Assembly: GCA_001603275.1 (NCBI GenBank)
Contig: LUYM01000020.1
Location: 62,001-126,000, forward strand
Source of the DNA: Actinomycetales bacterium Actino_02
Lineage (GTDB): Bacteria; Actinomycetota; Actinomycetes; Propionibacteriales; Propionibacteriaceae
Length of the DNA: 64,000 bases
Direction of reading: 5' to 3'
The notes beneath the pieces were generated by a model. That model did no database searches, was not told the origin of the DNA, and saw only the letters and a program-made list of their open reading frames with translations. Below are positions 18,116-25,877 of the stretch, one piece after another (the stretch's first letter is position 1; each line of letters begins with the position of its first letter). The translations under genes were made by a program, and so were the position numbers.

Positions 18116-19033
18116 ATGACCACCTTCAGCCAGCGAATGCCGTTGGTGGCCGAGTCCGTGGGCGGGGATTCCCCTCGTCCGCGGGCTCGGCGCCTGCCGG
18201 CGGCGCATTTGGGGCTGGTGCCGTTCGCCGGCTACGTCGCCATCTTCCTTGTCCTTCCGACGGTGTTGGCGGTGATCACCGGGTTGTTCGACAAGGCTGG
18301 CCATCTGACGATCGACAACTTCACCGCGCTCGGTGACCCGGTGATTCTGGAGACGTTCTGGAACAGCACCTGGCTGTCGGCCCTGACCGCGGCCGTCGGC
18401 GCCGTGGCCGGGGCAGCGGTCTGCTACGCGCTGCTCGGAATCCCAGCCCAACACCCCATTCGCAGCACGGTGGACGCTCTGGCCGGCGTCCTGGCCCAAT
18501 TTGGTGGCGTTATGCTGGCGTTCGTCTTCATCGCGGCTATGGGTCGCAGCTCGGTGCTGGTGCACTGGCTGTCCGGCCTGGGGATCGACCTCTATGCGTC
18601 CAGCAACTGGCTCTACGAGCTTCCCGGGTTGATCCTGCCCTACGTCTACTTCCAGCTGCCGCTGATGGTGATCACCTTCGCCCCGGCGCTGGAGGCGATC
18701 AAACCGCAGTGGGCCGAGGCGAATCTGACCCTCGGCGGCAATCGCTGGACGTTCTGGCGCCGGATCGCGCTGCCGGTCCTGGCACCGTCGTTCGCGGCGA
18801 GCTTCCTGCTGCTGTTCGCGAACTCCTTCTCCGCCTACGCCACGGCCGCCGCCCTGGCCAGCCAAGGTTCGCAGATCGTCCCGCTGCAGATCCGGGCGGC
18901 TCTGACCAGCGAGACCGTCCTGGGTCGGGAGAATCTGGCCGGCGCGCTGGCCTTCGGAATGATCGCGGTGATGGCACTGGTGATGACCTGTTATGCGCTC
19001 ATCCAGCGCCGAGCTGAACGGTGGCGAGCATGA
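18116..19033 (+). CDS. ABC importer permease 1 (PotB/FbpB-like)
   Basis: 305 residues with about six membrane helices. The start is the ATG at 18116, with GCGAGG upstream; the long Arg-rich extension before it is read through the intergenic spacer and is rejected. The EAA-type coupling loop is visible as ANLTLGGNRWTFWRRIALPVLAPS (~200-223). It carries substrate across the membrane together with the second permease. Its stop overlaps the next start (ATGA), so the two permeases are translationally coupled. Confidence 0.9.
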   Translation: MTTFSQRMPLVAESVGGDSPRPRARRLPAAHLGLVPFAGYVAIFLVLPTVLAVITGLFDKAGHLTIDNFTALGDPVILETFWNSTWLSALTAAVGAVAGAAVCYALLGIPAQHPIRSTVDALAGVLAQFGGVMLAFVFIAAMGRSSVLVHWLSGLGIDLYASSNWLYELPGLILPYVYFQLPLMVITFAPALEAIKPQWAEANLTLGGNRWTFWRRIALPVLAPSFAASFLLLFANSFSAYATAAALASQGSQIVPLQIRAALTSETVLGRENLAGALAFGMIAVMALVMTCYALIQRRAERWRA

Positions 19034-19833
19034 GCCAGGCATCCTTCTACCCGCACCCGGCGGTCCGGACTGCGATCGCTGTGGTGGTCGGTGCCTTTGT
19101 GCTGCTGCCGCTGGCGGCCACCGTCGAGTTCACCCTGCGTGACGGCGACACCGGCCACTCCTTCGTCCACTGGGCGGCGATCTTCGACCCGACCAAGGCC
19201 GCGGCCTACAAGCCGATTTGGGTCGGCCTGACCAACTCGCTGACGCTGATGCTGGTCACGGTGGCTGTCGTGCTGTTCCTGCTGGCGCCGACGATGATCC
19301 TGGTCAACCTGAGGTTCCCCAAGCTGCGCCGGACCTTCGAGTTCGTCGCGCTGCTTCCGGTGTCACTGCCGGCGATCGTGCTGGTGGTGGGGCTCACCCC
19401 GATCTATCTGGTGATCGGACGGACGGTGGGCACTGGCGCCTGGACGTTGGCCTTCGCCTACGGGATCACCGTGCTGCCCTTCGCCTATCGCTCGATCCAG
19501 GCGTCCATCGATGCGGTGAACCTGGTGACGCTGGCTGAGGCGGCGCGCTCGCTGGGGGCCGGCTGGCTGACCGTCGTCCGCCGGGTGTTGGCGCCGAACC
19601 TGCGCGGCGGCCTGATGGCGGCCTCGCTGATCGCGGTCGCCGTTGTGCTGGGGGAGTTCACCATCGCGTCCCTGCTGAACCGGCAGAACCTGCAGACGGC
19701 GCTGGTTCTGGTGAACCGGCAGGACTCCTACGTCTCGGTGATCTTCTCGCTGATGGCGCTGCTGTTCTGCTTCGTACTGCTGTTGCTGATCGGACGTACC
19801 GGCTCGATCGGTGCCCGCGGAAAGGACCGTTGA
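19030..19833 (+). CDS. ABC importer permease 2 (PotC/FbpB-like)
   Basis: 267 residues, six predicted helices. The EAA loop reads LAEAARSLGAGWLTVVRRVLAPNLRGG (~172-198). The ATG at 19030 within ATGA is taken as the start; a GTG at 19021 is possible. It pairs with permease 1 and the ATPase to form an importer of the polyamine/iron(III)/2-aminoethylphosphonate class. Confidence 0.9.
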   Translation: MSQASFYPHPAVRTAIAVVVGAFVLLPLAATVEFTLRDGDTGHSFVHWAAIFDPTKAAAYKPIWVGLTNSLTLMLVTVAVVLFLLAPTMILVNLRFPKLRRTFEFVALLPVSLPAIVLVVGLTPIYLVIGRTVGTGAWTLAFAYGITVLPFAYRSIQASIDAVNLVTLAEAARSLGAGWLTVVRRVLAPNLRGGLMAASLIAVAVVLGEFTIASLLNRQNLQTALVLVNRQDSYVSVIFSLMALLFCFVLLLLIGRTGSIGARGKDR

Positions 19834-19834
19834 G

Positions 19835-20893
19835 ATGACTGCTGTGCTGACCCGTTCGGCGACGTCGGTTGCGTTGGACGGCGTGGTGAAGGACTTCGGC
19901 AAGACCCGAGTGCTGCACGAGCTGTCGCTGGAGATCCGAGCCGGTGAGTTCGTGTCGCTGCTCGGCCCGTCCGGCTGTGGCAAGACCACGGCGCTGCGGC
20001 TGATCGCGGGACTGGAGGATCCCACTGCCGGTGCTATCCGGATGAACGGTGAGGATGTCACTCATCTGCCGACCAACCGTCGCGACATCGGCATGGTGTT
20101 TCAGTCGTACTCGCTGTTCCCGCATCTGAATGCCCTTGATAACACCCGGTTCGGCCTGGACATGCGCAAGGTCGCCAAGGAGCAGGCCAAGGCCATGGCG
20201 CTGGAGAGCTTGGAGCTGGTCGGCCTCGGCGGGCTCGCTGAGCGTTATCCGCACGAACTGTCCGGTGGACAGCAGCAGCGGGTCGCGCTGGCGCGGGCGC
20301 TGGTCACCTCGCCGAAAGTGCTGCTCCTGGACGAGCCGCTCTCGGCACTGGACGCGCGGGTGCGGGTGCAACTGCGTGAGGAGATCGGCCGGATTCAGAA
20401 GGAACTCGGCATCACCACGATCTTCGTCACTCACGATCAGGAAGAGGCGTTGGCCATCTCGGATCGGGTCGCGGTGATGCACGCCGGCCGGATCGAGCAG
20501 ATCGGCACTCCTGAGGAGCTCTACCTGACTCCGGCCACCCCGGAGGTGGCCGCCTTCGTCGGCATGTCCAGCATGGTGCCCGCCATTGTTCATAGCGGGA
20601 CGGCCACGATCTGGGGTCAGCTGGTTCCGGTCGTCGGGGGCTCCCCGGACGGGGAGTACCGTGCGTTCGTGCGCCCGGAGAACGTCCACATCGCCGGTCC
20701 GGGTCAGGCCGGGGCGGCGGCCACGATCGAGACCAGCGTGTTCCTCGGCTCGTTCCGGCGCACCGAAGCCCGCCTGGAGTCCGGGGAGGTCGTCTCGCTG
20801 CAGCATCCGGCAGACCTGCGCTTGGAGCGCGGCGCGTCCGTCCGCCTGGTGATCGAGCCGATGCCAGTGGTGGTCACTTCAGCGCGGGGCTGA
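19835..20893 (+). CDS. ABC importer ATPase (PotA/FbpC-like)
   Basis: 352 residues. Walker A GPSGCGKTT (~43-51), Q-loop MVFQSYSLFPHL, signature LSGGQQQRVALARAL, Walker B VLLLDEPLSALD, H-loop FVTHDQEEAL. A C-terminal TOBE-like regulatory domain (~240-350) is typical of the CUT1/PotA/FbpC subfamily. SD AAAGGA supports the ATG at 19835, one base after the permease stop. Energises uptake by the preceding permeases. Confidence 0.93.
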   Translation: MTAVLTRSATSVALDGVVKDFGKTRVLHELSLEIRAGEFVSLLGPSGCGKTTALRLIAGLEDPTAGAIRMNGEDVTHLPTNRRDIGMVFQSYSLFPHLNALDNTRFGLDMRKVAKEQAKAMALESLELVGLGGLAERYPHELSGGQQQRVALARALVTSPKVLLLDEPLSALDARVRVQLREEIGRIQKELGITTIFVTHDQEEALAISDRVAVMHAGRIEQIGTPEELYLTPATPEVAAFVGMSSMVPAIVHSGTATIWGQLVPVVGGSPDGEYRAFVRPENVHIAGPGQAGAAATIETSVFLGSFRRTEARLESGEVVSLQHPADLRLERGASVRLVIEPMPVVVTSARG

Positions 20894-20915
20894 GGTCGGA
20901 CGTCGCCGCGGCATA

Positions 20916-20946
20916 AGGGGACGGTTCCTGATTCGTACCGACCCCT
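20916..20946 (+). repeat. Left terminal repeat of the cassette
   Basis: Imperfect palindrome beginning AGGGGACGGTTCC and ending CGTACCGACCCCT. It can fold into a hairpin, and is homologous to the repeat at 21424-21454 in inverted orientation. Confidence 0.7.
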
Positions 20947-21025
20947 CGTCGGAACGCCGGGGGACGGTTCCCGTTCGATCGGAGCGCGGTCTCGCGAGCG
21001 AGGCCGCGCGATCAACGCGTGGCCG

Positions 21026-21253
21026 TCAGGCTCGCTTCCAGTGCCAGGTTCCGCTGGCGTACCGGACGCACTTGAGCTTCCCGTACTTCTTGGTCTTGGT
21101 CCAGTCGCCGTGGTCCTTCTTGGCGCAGAACTGGCCGGGCTTTGCGGTCGGCTTGTGAACCTGCGCGGCCTGGGCGACTGGTGCCGGGCCGGTGCTGACG
21201 AACCCCAGCGACAGCACTGTGCCGGTGATGACGGACGCGATGAGCTTCTTCAT
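21026..21253 (-). CDS. Small secreted protein inside the inverted-repeat cassette
   Basis: 75 residues. MKKLIASVITGTVLSLGFVST... is a clear signal peptide, cleaved after about AQAA (30). The mature ~45 residues are basic and contain two cysteines (GQFCAKKDHGDW, YGKLKCVRY), consistent with one disulfide, and end in GTWHWKRA. Small exported proteins with the pattern FC-KKD-G...YG-LKC...W-W recur in actinobacteria without known function. The ATG has GGAG eight bases upstream. An overlapping frame (21012-21287) lacks a ribosome site. It is cargo of the repeat-bounded cassette. Confidence 0.75.
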   Translation of the reverse strand: MKKLIASVITGTVLSLGFVSTGPAPVAQAAQVHKPTAKPGQFCAKKDHGDWTKTKKYGKLKCVRYASGTWHWKRA

Positions 21254-21423
21254 CGAAGCGACTCCATTCGATTGGCGGTGCCACCATCCTGGCGCAGATC
21301 GCGTCTCAACCCCTTGTCAACGCAGGATTCTGGCCGCGAACTGGCCAGGCAGCGTGCTGCTGGGAGAGACCGGGTGCGCTGCGGCCTGGTACGGAATAGG
21401 AACCGTCCCCGAGTGCTCTGGCT

Positions 21424-21454
21424 AGGGGACGGTACGAAATCGGAACCGTCCCCT
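21424..21454 (-). repeat. Right terminal repeat of the cassette
   Basis: AGGGGACGGTAC, six bases, then GGAACCGTCCCCT: a near-perfect 31-bp palindrome, inverted copy of the left end (27/31). Confidence 0.7.
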
Positions 21455-21548
21455 GCATTCGGGGTGGGGGTTGCGGAGTTCTGCCTACTGGGCTCGCCAG
21501 GAGGGGTGACCGAGCGGTTTCCTAGCGGTGCCGACGTCAGGAGAGTGC

Positions 21549-22526
21549 ATGCCCAAGGTCCCGCTGATCATCGATACCGACACCGCGCAGGACGACTGCA
21601 TCGCCATTCTGGCCGGGCTGCTCGACCCGTCCGCCGAGCTGCGGGCGATCACGATGGTGGCCGGCAATGTCGGCTTCGAGCAGCAGGTGGCCAACGCGCA
21701 CCTCACCCTCAACGTGGCCGGCCGGTTGGGCTCGGTGCCCATCCATCGCGGCTGCACCCAGCCGATCCTGCGGCATTGGGAGTCGGCTGAGGACGTCCAT
21801 GGCGACGGCTCGGGCGGGCTGTCGATGGCCTCGGACGCACTGAGCGAATCCGACGAGCATGCCGTGAACGCGTTGCTGCGGCTGACCGCGGAGGCCCCCG
21901 GCGAGCTGAGCATCGTCGCGATCGGCCCGCTGACCAACCTGGCCACCGCTGTGATCCTCGACCGCAGCTTCGCCCAGCGGGTGAAGACGCTGGTCATCAT
22001 GGGCGGCTCGAACAACGCCCGCGGCAACATCACCGCCAGCGCTGAGTTCAACTTCTACGTCGACCCCGAGGCGGCTCAGATCGTCCTGCAGGCCGGCTTC
22101 GAGGATCTGCGGATCGTCCCCTGGGCGCCGCTGACCCTGCTGGACGCCACCTTCCCGCGGGCCGACTACGACCGCCTCGGGGCACTCGGGACGCCGCTGG
22201 CCGGCTTCTATCACCGGATGTGCGCGGCCACCATCGACTATGACGAGTCGGTCGGCATCGACGGCTCCACGCACCCCGATTCGCTGTCGGTGGCGGTGCT
22301 GCTGCATCCCGAACTGGTCACCGAGCAGTCCGGCTACCGGGTGGACGTCGAGACGTCGTCGGAACTCACCCGAGGCATGTCGGTGATGGCCTGGGAGAAG
22401 TTCGAGCAGCCCACCAACGCCCAGGTGATCGAGGCGGTGGACGGCGCGGCGTTCTATGACTATCTGCGCGGGATTCTGGCCACCGAGACGGTCCCGAACC
22501 TGCCGGTGGCAGGGCTCAGCGACTGA
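21549..22526 (+). CDS. Nucleoside hydrolase family protein (inosine/uridine-preferring type)
   Basis: 325 residues. The calcium-binding N-terminal motif is present as IIDTDTAQDDC (the usual DTDxGxDD with Ala for Gly), with a later ligand region FNFYVDPEAAQIVL and the conserved GSNNARGNITASAE segment. The enzyme hydrolyses the N-glycosidic bond of ribonucleosides for salvage. The ATG at 21549 is chosen over an upstream GTG because AGGAGA lies six bases before it. Cytoplasmic. Alone on its transcription unit, with a hairpin 14 bp after the stop. Confidence 0.88.
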   Translation: MPKVPLIIDTDTAQDDCIAILAGLLDPSAELRAITMVAGNVGFEQQVANAHLTLNVAGRLGSVPIHRGCTQPILRHWESAEDVHGDGSGGLSMASDALSESDEHAVNALLRLTAEAPGELSIVAIGPLTNLATAVILDRSFAQRVKTLVIMGGSNNARGNITASAEFNFYVDPEAAQIVLQAGFEDLRIVPWAPLTLLDATFPRADYDRLGALGTPLAGFYHRMCAATIDYDESVGIDGSTHPDSLSVAVLLHPELVTEQSGYRVDVETSSELTRGMSVMAWEKFEQPTNAQVIEAVDGAAFYDYLRGILATETVPNLPVAGLSD

Positions 22527-22540
22527 GAGAAGTGTGGGGG

Positions 22541-22557
22541 AGTGCCGTCCTGGCACT
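22541..22557 (+). terminator. Hairpin downstream of the nucleoside hydrolase gene
   Basis: AGTGCC-GTCCT-GGCACT, a perfect 6-bp stem with a 5-nt loop 14 bp after the stop codon. No U-tract, so termination is only plausible. Confidence 0.4.
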
Positions 22558-22578
22558 TCCAATCTATAGCGCACCCCC

Positions 22579-22595
22579 GGTCTTGCCGCAAGGCC
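22579..22595. promoter_or_regulatory. Rifamycin-associated-element-like palindrome upstream of helR
   Basis: GGTCTTGC-C-GCAAGGCC is a 17-bp inverted repeat with one mismatched pair, centred on CTTGC-C-GCAAG and flanked by C-rich runs. It lies 92 bp before helR. As I recall it, the rifamycin-associated element found upstream of rifamycin-inactivating genes and helR is a 19-bp inverted repeat with a CTTGC-N-GCAAG core and GC arms; this matches in core, arms and location. It would make helR rifamycin-inducible. Confidence 0.65.
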
Positions 22596-22687
22596 CCCTC
22601 CCTGCCTCACAATGGTCCGCCTGAGCGGCGTCACCCCTAGCCAATGCGGCTTGGCTGGTGACAGCCAGGGGAGCGAGGGTGACGGTG

Positions 22688-24838
22688 ATGGACGCAGCCG
22701 CGGACGTGTTCGAGGTGCCAGCACGGCTGGCCGACAAGGCAGACCAGCGCCTGATCGGGGACGATCGGACGCACTTCGCTGCTGTCGCGCAGTGCATTGA
22801 TCGGCGGATCGCCCAGACCTCTGCTCAACTGACTGAGCTGCTGGCACAGGCCGCCCGGCGCGGACGCGGAGCGCTCGATCGCGACCTGGAGATCCATCGG
22901 CTCAGTGCGCAGCTGCGCACGCTGCGCCGCTATGGCCTCGACATCTGTCTGGGTCGGATGGTCGCCGGCGACGGCACGGTGACCTACATCGGACGCATCG
23001 GCCTGCTCGGCACCGACGACCAGGTCCTCCTGGTCGACTGGCGGGCCCCGGCCGCCGAGCCCTTCTTCGCTGCTACCGCCGCCGAGCCACTCGGTCTGGT
23101 CAGCCGCCGCCGCTATCGCTGGGTGGACGGCCGCGTCCGCGACTACTGGGACGAGCTGCTCGATGCGGGCGGCCACGGCCAGCTGGCCTTGGATCAGGAT
23201 TCGGCCTTCATCGCCAGCCTTGCCGCCGGCCGCTCGGCCCGGATGCGCGATGTGTTGAGCACCATTCAGGCCGATCAGGATGCGATCATCCGTGCCGGAT
23301 CGTCCGGCGCGCTTGTTGTGGAGGGTGGCCCCGGTACCGGCAAGACGGTGGTTGCGCTGCATCGGGCGGCCTACCTGCTCTATGCCGACCCGCGGCTGAA
23401 GGGCCACCGTGGCGGCGTCCTGGTGGTCGGCCCCCATCAGCCCTACCTGGCCTATGTCGCCGATGTGCTGCCGAGTCTGGGCGAGGACGGCGTGCGCACC
23501 TGCACCGTCCGCGATCTGGTGGACGAGGGTGCGGGCGTCGCCGACGAACCCGACCCGCGGGTGGCTGCGCTGAAGGGTGATCGGCGCATGCTGGCCGCGA
23601 TCGAGCCGGCCGTCCGGCTGTACGAAGAGCCGCCGACCTCGACCCTGCTTCTTGAGAACGACTGGTTCGACGTGGCGGTGACCGCGGCCGACTGGGCCGA
23701 AGCCTTCGACAGCGCCGAGCCGGGTGCCCCCCACAACCAGGCCCGCGACGAAGTGTGGGCGGCGCTGATCGAGATTCTCGCCGACAAGGTCGAGGCGGAC
23801 GATCTTGAACCCGAGGCTGTCCAGCGGCTGATTCGGGGTGATGAGGACCTGCGTGATGCGTTTGGACGGGCCTGGCCGATCCTCGACGGTGCCGAGCTGG
23901 TCGGCGACCTGTGGTCGGTGAAGGCCTACCTGCGTCGCTGCGCGCCGTGGCTCACCGACGAGCAGGTGCAGCCTCTCCACCGCACGCCCGCCGATTCCTG
24001 GACCAGCGCAGACCTGCCGTTGCTGGATCTGGCTCGGCGTCGGGTCGGTGACCCGAAGGAGTCGGCTAGAGCGCGGCAGCGGGAGCGGATCCTTGCCGAG
24101 CAGCGTCAATACCGAGATGACTTGGTCGAATACCTGCTGGCCAATGACGACGATCCGGAGAGTCCGCTCCCGCTGCTGCGCCGCGAGAGCCTCCGCGACG
24201 CACTCGTGGATGAGGATGCGGCACCGTCGGTTGCCGCCGACGCCCTCGCCGGCCCGTTCGCGCACATCATCGTCGACGAGGCCCAAGAGCTCACCGACGC
24301 CGAATGGACGATGTTGATTGACCGCTGCCCGTCGCGCAGCTTCACGATCGTCGGGGATCGCGCCCAGGCCCGGCACGGCTTTACCGGCACCTGGCCGCAG
24401 CGGCTGACCGAGCTGGGCTTCACCGAGATCCAGCAGGCCGAACTGCACATCAATTACCGGACCCCGGCAGAGGTGATGGACGTCGCCGAGCCGGTGATCC
24501 GGGCGGTGATGGCGGACGCGAACGTGCCGGACTCGATCCGGACCTCCGGAATTCCGGTGCGTCACGGACGGCCCGACGAGGCCTCCGAGATCGTATCGGC
24601 GTGGCTTGAGGCTCACGTCGAGGGTGTCGTCTGTGTGATCGGCGAGACCGACGTCGCCGAGACGGATCGAGTGCGGGTGCTCACCCCGGCCACGGCCAAG
24701 GGCCTGGAGTTCGATCTGGTGGTGCTGATCGGTGCTCAAGAACCTGGCGTGACCGGGGCGGTGGACCGCTACGTGGCGATGACAAGGGCGACCAGCGAGC
24801 TGGTGATCCTCGATCTGCCGGAGGGTGGCCGAGCCTAG
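22688..24838 (+). CDS. helR: RNA polymerase-recycling ATPase HelR (HelD-like superfamily 1 motor)
   Basis: About 716 residues. The N-terminal part has LRTLRRYGLDICLGRMV, YIGRIGLLG, VDWRAPAAEPFF and RRRYRWVDGRVRDYWDELL, diagnostic of actinobacterial HelR rather than UvrD/PcrA. The SF1 motor has Walker A GGPGTGKT (~213-220), ADPRLKGHRGGVLVVGPHQPYL, HIIVDEAQELTDAEW, GDRAQARHG, and C-terminal TPATAKGLEFDLVVL. HelR displaces stalled or rifamycin-bound RNA polymerase from DNA and supports rifamycin tolerance. The ATG follows GAGGG; a GTG at 22679 with AGGGGAG is nearly as good. Confidence 0.88.
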   Translation: MDAAADVFEVPARLADKADQRLIGDDRTHFAAVAQCIDRRIAQTSAQLTELLAQAARRGRGALDRDLEIHRLSAQLRTLRRYGLDICLGRMVAGDGTVTYIGRIGLLGTDDQVLLVDWRAPAAEPFFAATAAEPLGLVSRRRYRWVDGRVRDYWDELLDAGGHGQLALDQDSAFIASLAAGRSARMRDVLSTIQADQDAIIRAGSSGALVVEGGPGTGKTVVALHRAAYLLYADPRLKGHRGGVLVVGPHQPYLAYVADVLPSLGEDGVRTCTVRDLVDEGAGVADEPDPRVAALKGDRRMLAAIEPAVRLYEEPPTSTLLLENDWFDVAVTAADWAEAFDSAEPGAPHNQARDEVWAALIEILADKVEADDLEPEAVQRLIRGDEDLRDAFGRAWPILDGAELVGDLWSVKAYLRRCAPWLTDEQVQPLHRTPADSWTSADLPLLDLARRRVGDPKESARARQRERILAEQRQYRDDLVEYLLANDDDPESPLPLLRRESLRDALVDEDAAPSVAADALAGPFAHIIVDEAQELTDAEWTMLIDRCPSRSFTIVGDRAQARHGFTGTWPQRLTELGFTEIQQAELHINYRTPAEVMDVAEPVIRAVMADANVPDSIRTSGIPVRHGRPDEASEIVSAWLEAHVEGVVCVIGETDVAETDRVRVLTPATAKGLEFDLVVLIGAQEPGVTGAVDRYVAMTRATSELVILDLPEGGRA

Positions 24839-24841
24839 GGC

Positions 24842-25258
24842 TCAGGCCAGGGAGAGGGTGACTTCGATGTTGCCGCGGGTGGCGTTGGAATAGGGGCAAA
24901 CCTGATGGGCCTTCTCCATCAGCTCCTGCGCCTGGGACGGATCGACGTTGGGCAGGTTCACCTCGAGGGCGACGGCCAGACCGAAGCCTCCGGTCTCCAG
25001 CGAGCCGATCGAGACGTCGGCGACCACCTCGGAGTCGGTGACGTCCGCGCCGGTGCCGCGAGCGACGCTGCGCAGTGCGGAGTGGAAACAGGCCGCATAG
25101 CCGACGGCGAAGAGCAGTTCGGGGTTCGGCGCGCCGCCGGGGCCGCCGAGTTCGGGCGGCATCCGGACGTCGAAGTCGAGCTGTCCGTCCTGGGTGGCGA
25201 CGTGGCCGTTACGTCCGTCGCCGGTGGCTACTGCTGATGCGGTGTACAGAGGCTTCAT
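24842..25258 (-). CDS. ohr: Organic hydroperoxide resistance protein (Ohr, OsmC family)
   Basis: 138 residues, thiol peroxidase of the OsmC/Ohr family. The first reactive cysteine is in FAVGYAACFHSAL (~60) and the second in HQVCPYSNATRGN (~124), the conserved VCPYS motif. It reduces organic hydroperoxides using lipoylated partners. It is divergent from the MarR-type regulator with a palindromic operator between them. It ends 3 bp from the convergent helR stop. Start set by the ATG at 25258, 8 nt after its predicted -10. Confidence 0.92.
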   Translation of the reverse strand: MKPLYTASAVATGDGRNGHVATQDGQLDFDVRMPPELGGPGGAPNPELLFAVGYAACFHSALRSVARGTGADVTDSEVVADVSIGSLETGGFGLAVALEVNLPNVDPSQAQELMEKAHQVCPYSNATRGNIEVTLSLA

Positions 25259-25265
25259 GTCAGCC

Positions 25266-25294
25266 ACTGTATGTGGCACAATCGTATTGTGCAA
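25266..25294 (-). promoter_or_regulatory. ohr promoter with embedded OhrR operator
   Basis: On the minus strand: -35 TTGCAC (25294-25289), 17-bp spacer, -10 TACAGT (25271-25266). The perfect palindrome GCACAAT-CGT-ATTGTGC (25276-25292) fills the spacer and overlaps the -35. It has the AT-rich inverted-repeat form of OhrR/MarR operators. Oxidised OhrR would release it and open ohr. Confidence 0.8.
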
Positions 25295-25753
25295 AAGGTA
25301 AATGCCGGGACGACGTCCGCTACAGACCAGCTCTTGCTCGATCGTCAGCTGTGTTTCCCCTTGTATGCGGCCAGTCGTGCAGTCACGGCCCGCTACGCAC
25401 CACTGCTGGCTGACCTCGGGCTGACCTACCCGCAGTACCTGGTGATGCTGGTGCTGTGGGAGCAGAGCCCGGTGAGTGTGGGTGAGCTGGGGCACCGCCT
25501 TCGCCTGGATTCGGGCACGCTCAGCCCGCTGCTGAAGCGGCTGCAGGCGGCCGGTCTCCTCGATCGGCGCCGCGACCAGGCCGATGAGCGACGCGTCCTG
25601 ATCGCCCTGACCGATGCCGGGGAGCAGCTGCGGACGAAGGCCCGCCACGTCCCGGCTGCCATCGCCCAGGCGCTCGGGTTGGACGAGGCGACCTACCGCC
25701 AGCTGCAAGCCCAACTCTCCGAGCTTCTCTGCCGCCTCGACGCCGGATTGTAG
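25289..25753 (+). CDS. ohrR: MarR-family peroxide-sensing repressor OhrR
   Basis: 154 residues from a GTG inside the operator. The OhrR signature LCFPLYAASRAV holds the peroxide-sensing cysteine (~21), followed by YPQYLVMLVLWE, the winged helix LGHRLRLDSGTLSPLLKRLQAAGLL and the wing DRRRDQADERRVLIALT. No SD precedes the GTG, suggesting leaderless translation; an ATG at 25271 is the only other in-frame start. It represses ohr and itself until the cysteine is oxidised by organic hydroperoxides. Confidence 0.9.
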   Translation: MQKVNAGTTSATDQLLLDRQLCFPLYAASRAVTARYAPLLADLGLTYPQYLVMLVLWEQSPVSVGELGHRLRLDSGTLSPLLKRLQAAGLLDRRRDQADERRVLIALTDAGEQLRTKARHVPAAIAQALGLDEATYRQLQAQLSELLCRLDAGL

Positions 25754-25877
25754 GCGCCTTCGTCCCATCGCCGGCGAGCGGTGAGTCGTCGGTCAGGGTG
25801 TCCCTATTTCGTAGTTCGGGCATAACTCGGCGGCTGATGAGGCTAGGCCTGAGGTAAGGACGTCCGAGAGAAGGATC

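Larger units (their letters stand above)
20916..21454. mobile_element. 539-bp non-autonomous cassette with matched inverted ends carrying a secreted-peptide gene
   Basis: The 31 bases at 20916-20946 match the reverse complement of 21424-21454 at 27 of 31 positions. Inside each end, after 13 unrelated bases, there is a second copy of GGGGACGGTTCC (20960-20971, and inverted at 21399-21410), 44 bp from the respective end on both sides. The outer flanks are GCATA and GCATT, a possible 5-bp target duplication with one mismatch. No transposase lies inside. It may be a mobile insertion cassette or MITE with cargo. Alternatively, two REP/REPIN-type repeats may flank an ordinary gene by chance. Confidence 0.55.

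Noticed and set aside
22637-24739. 700-codon open frame antisense to helR
   Set aside because: Mirror of a strongly biased coding strand; no recognisable domain.
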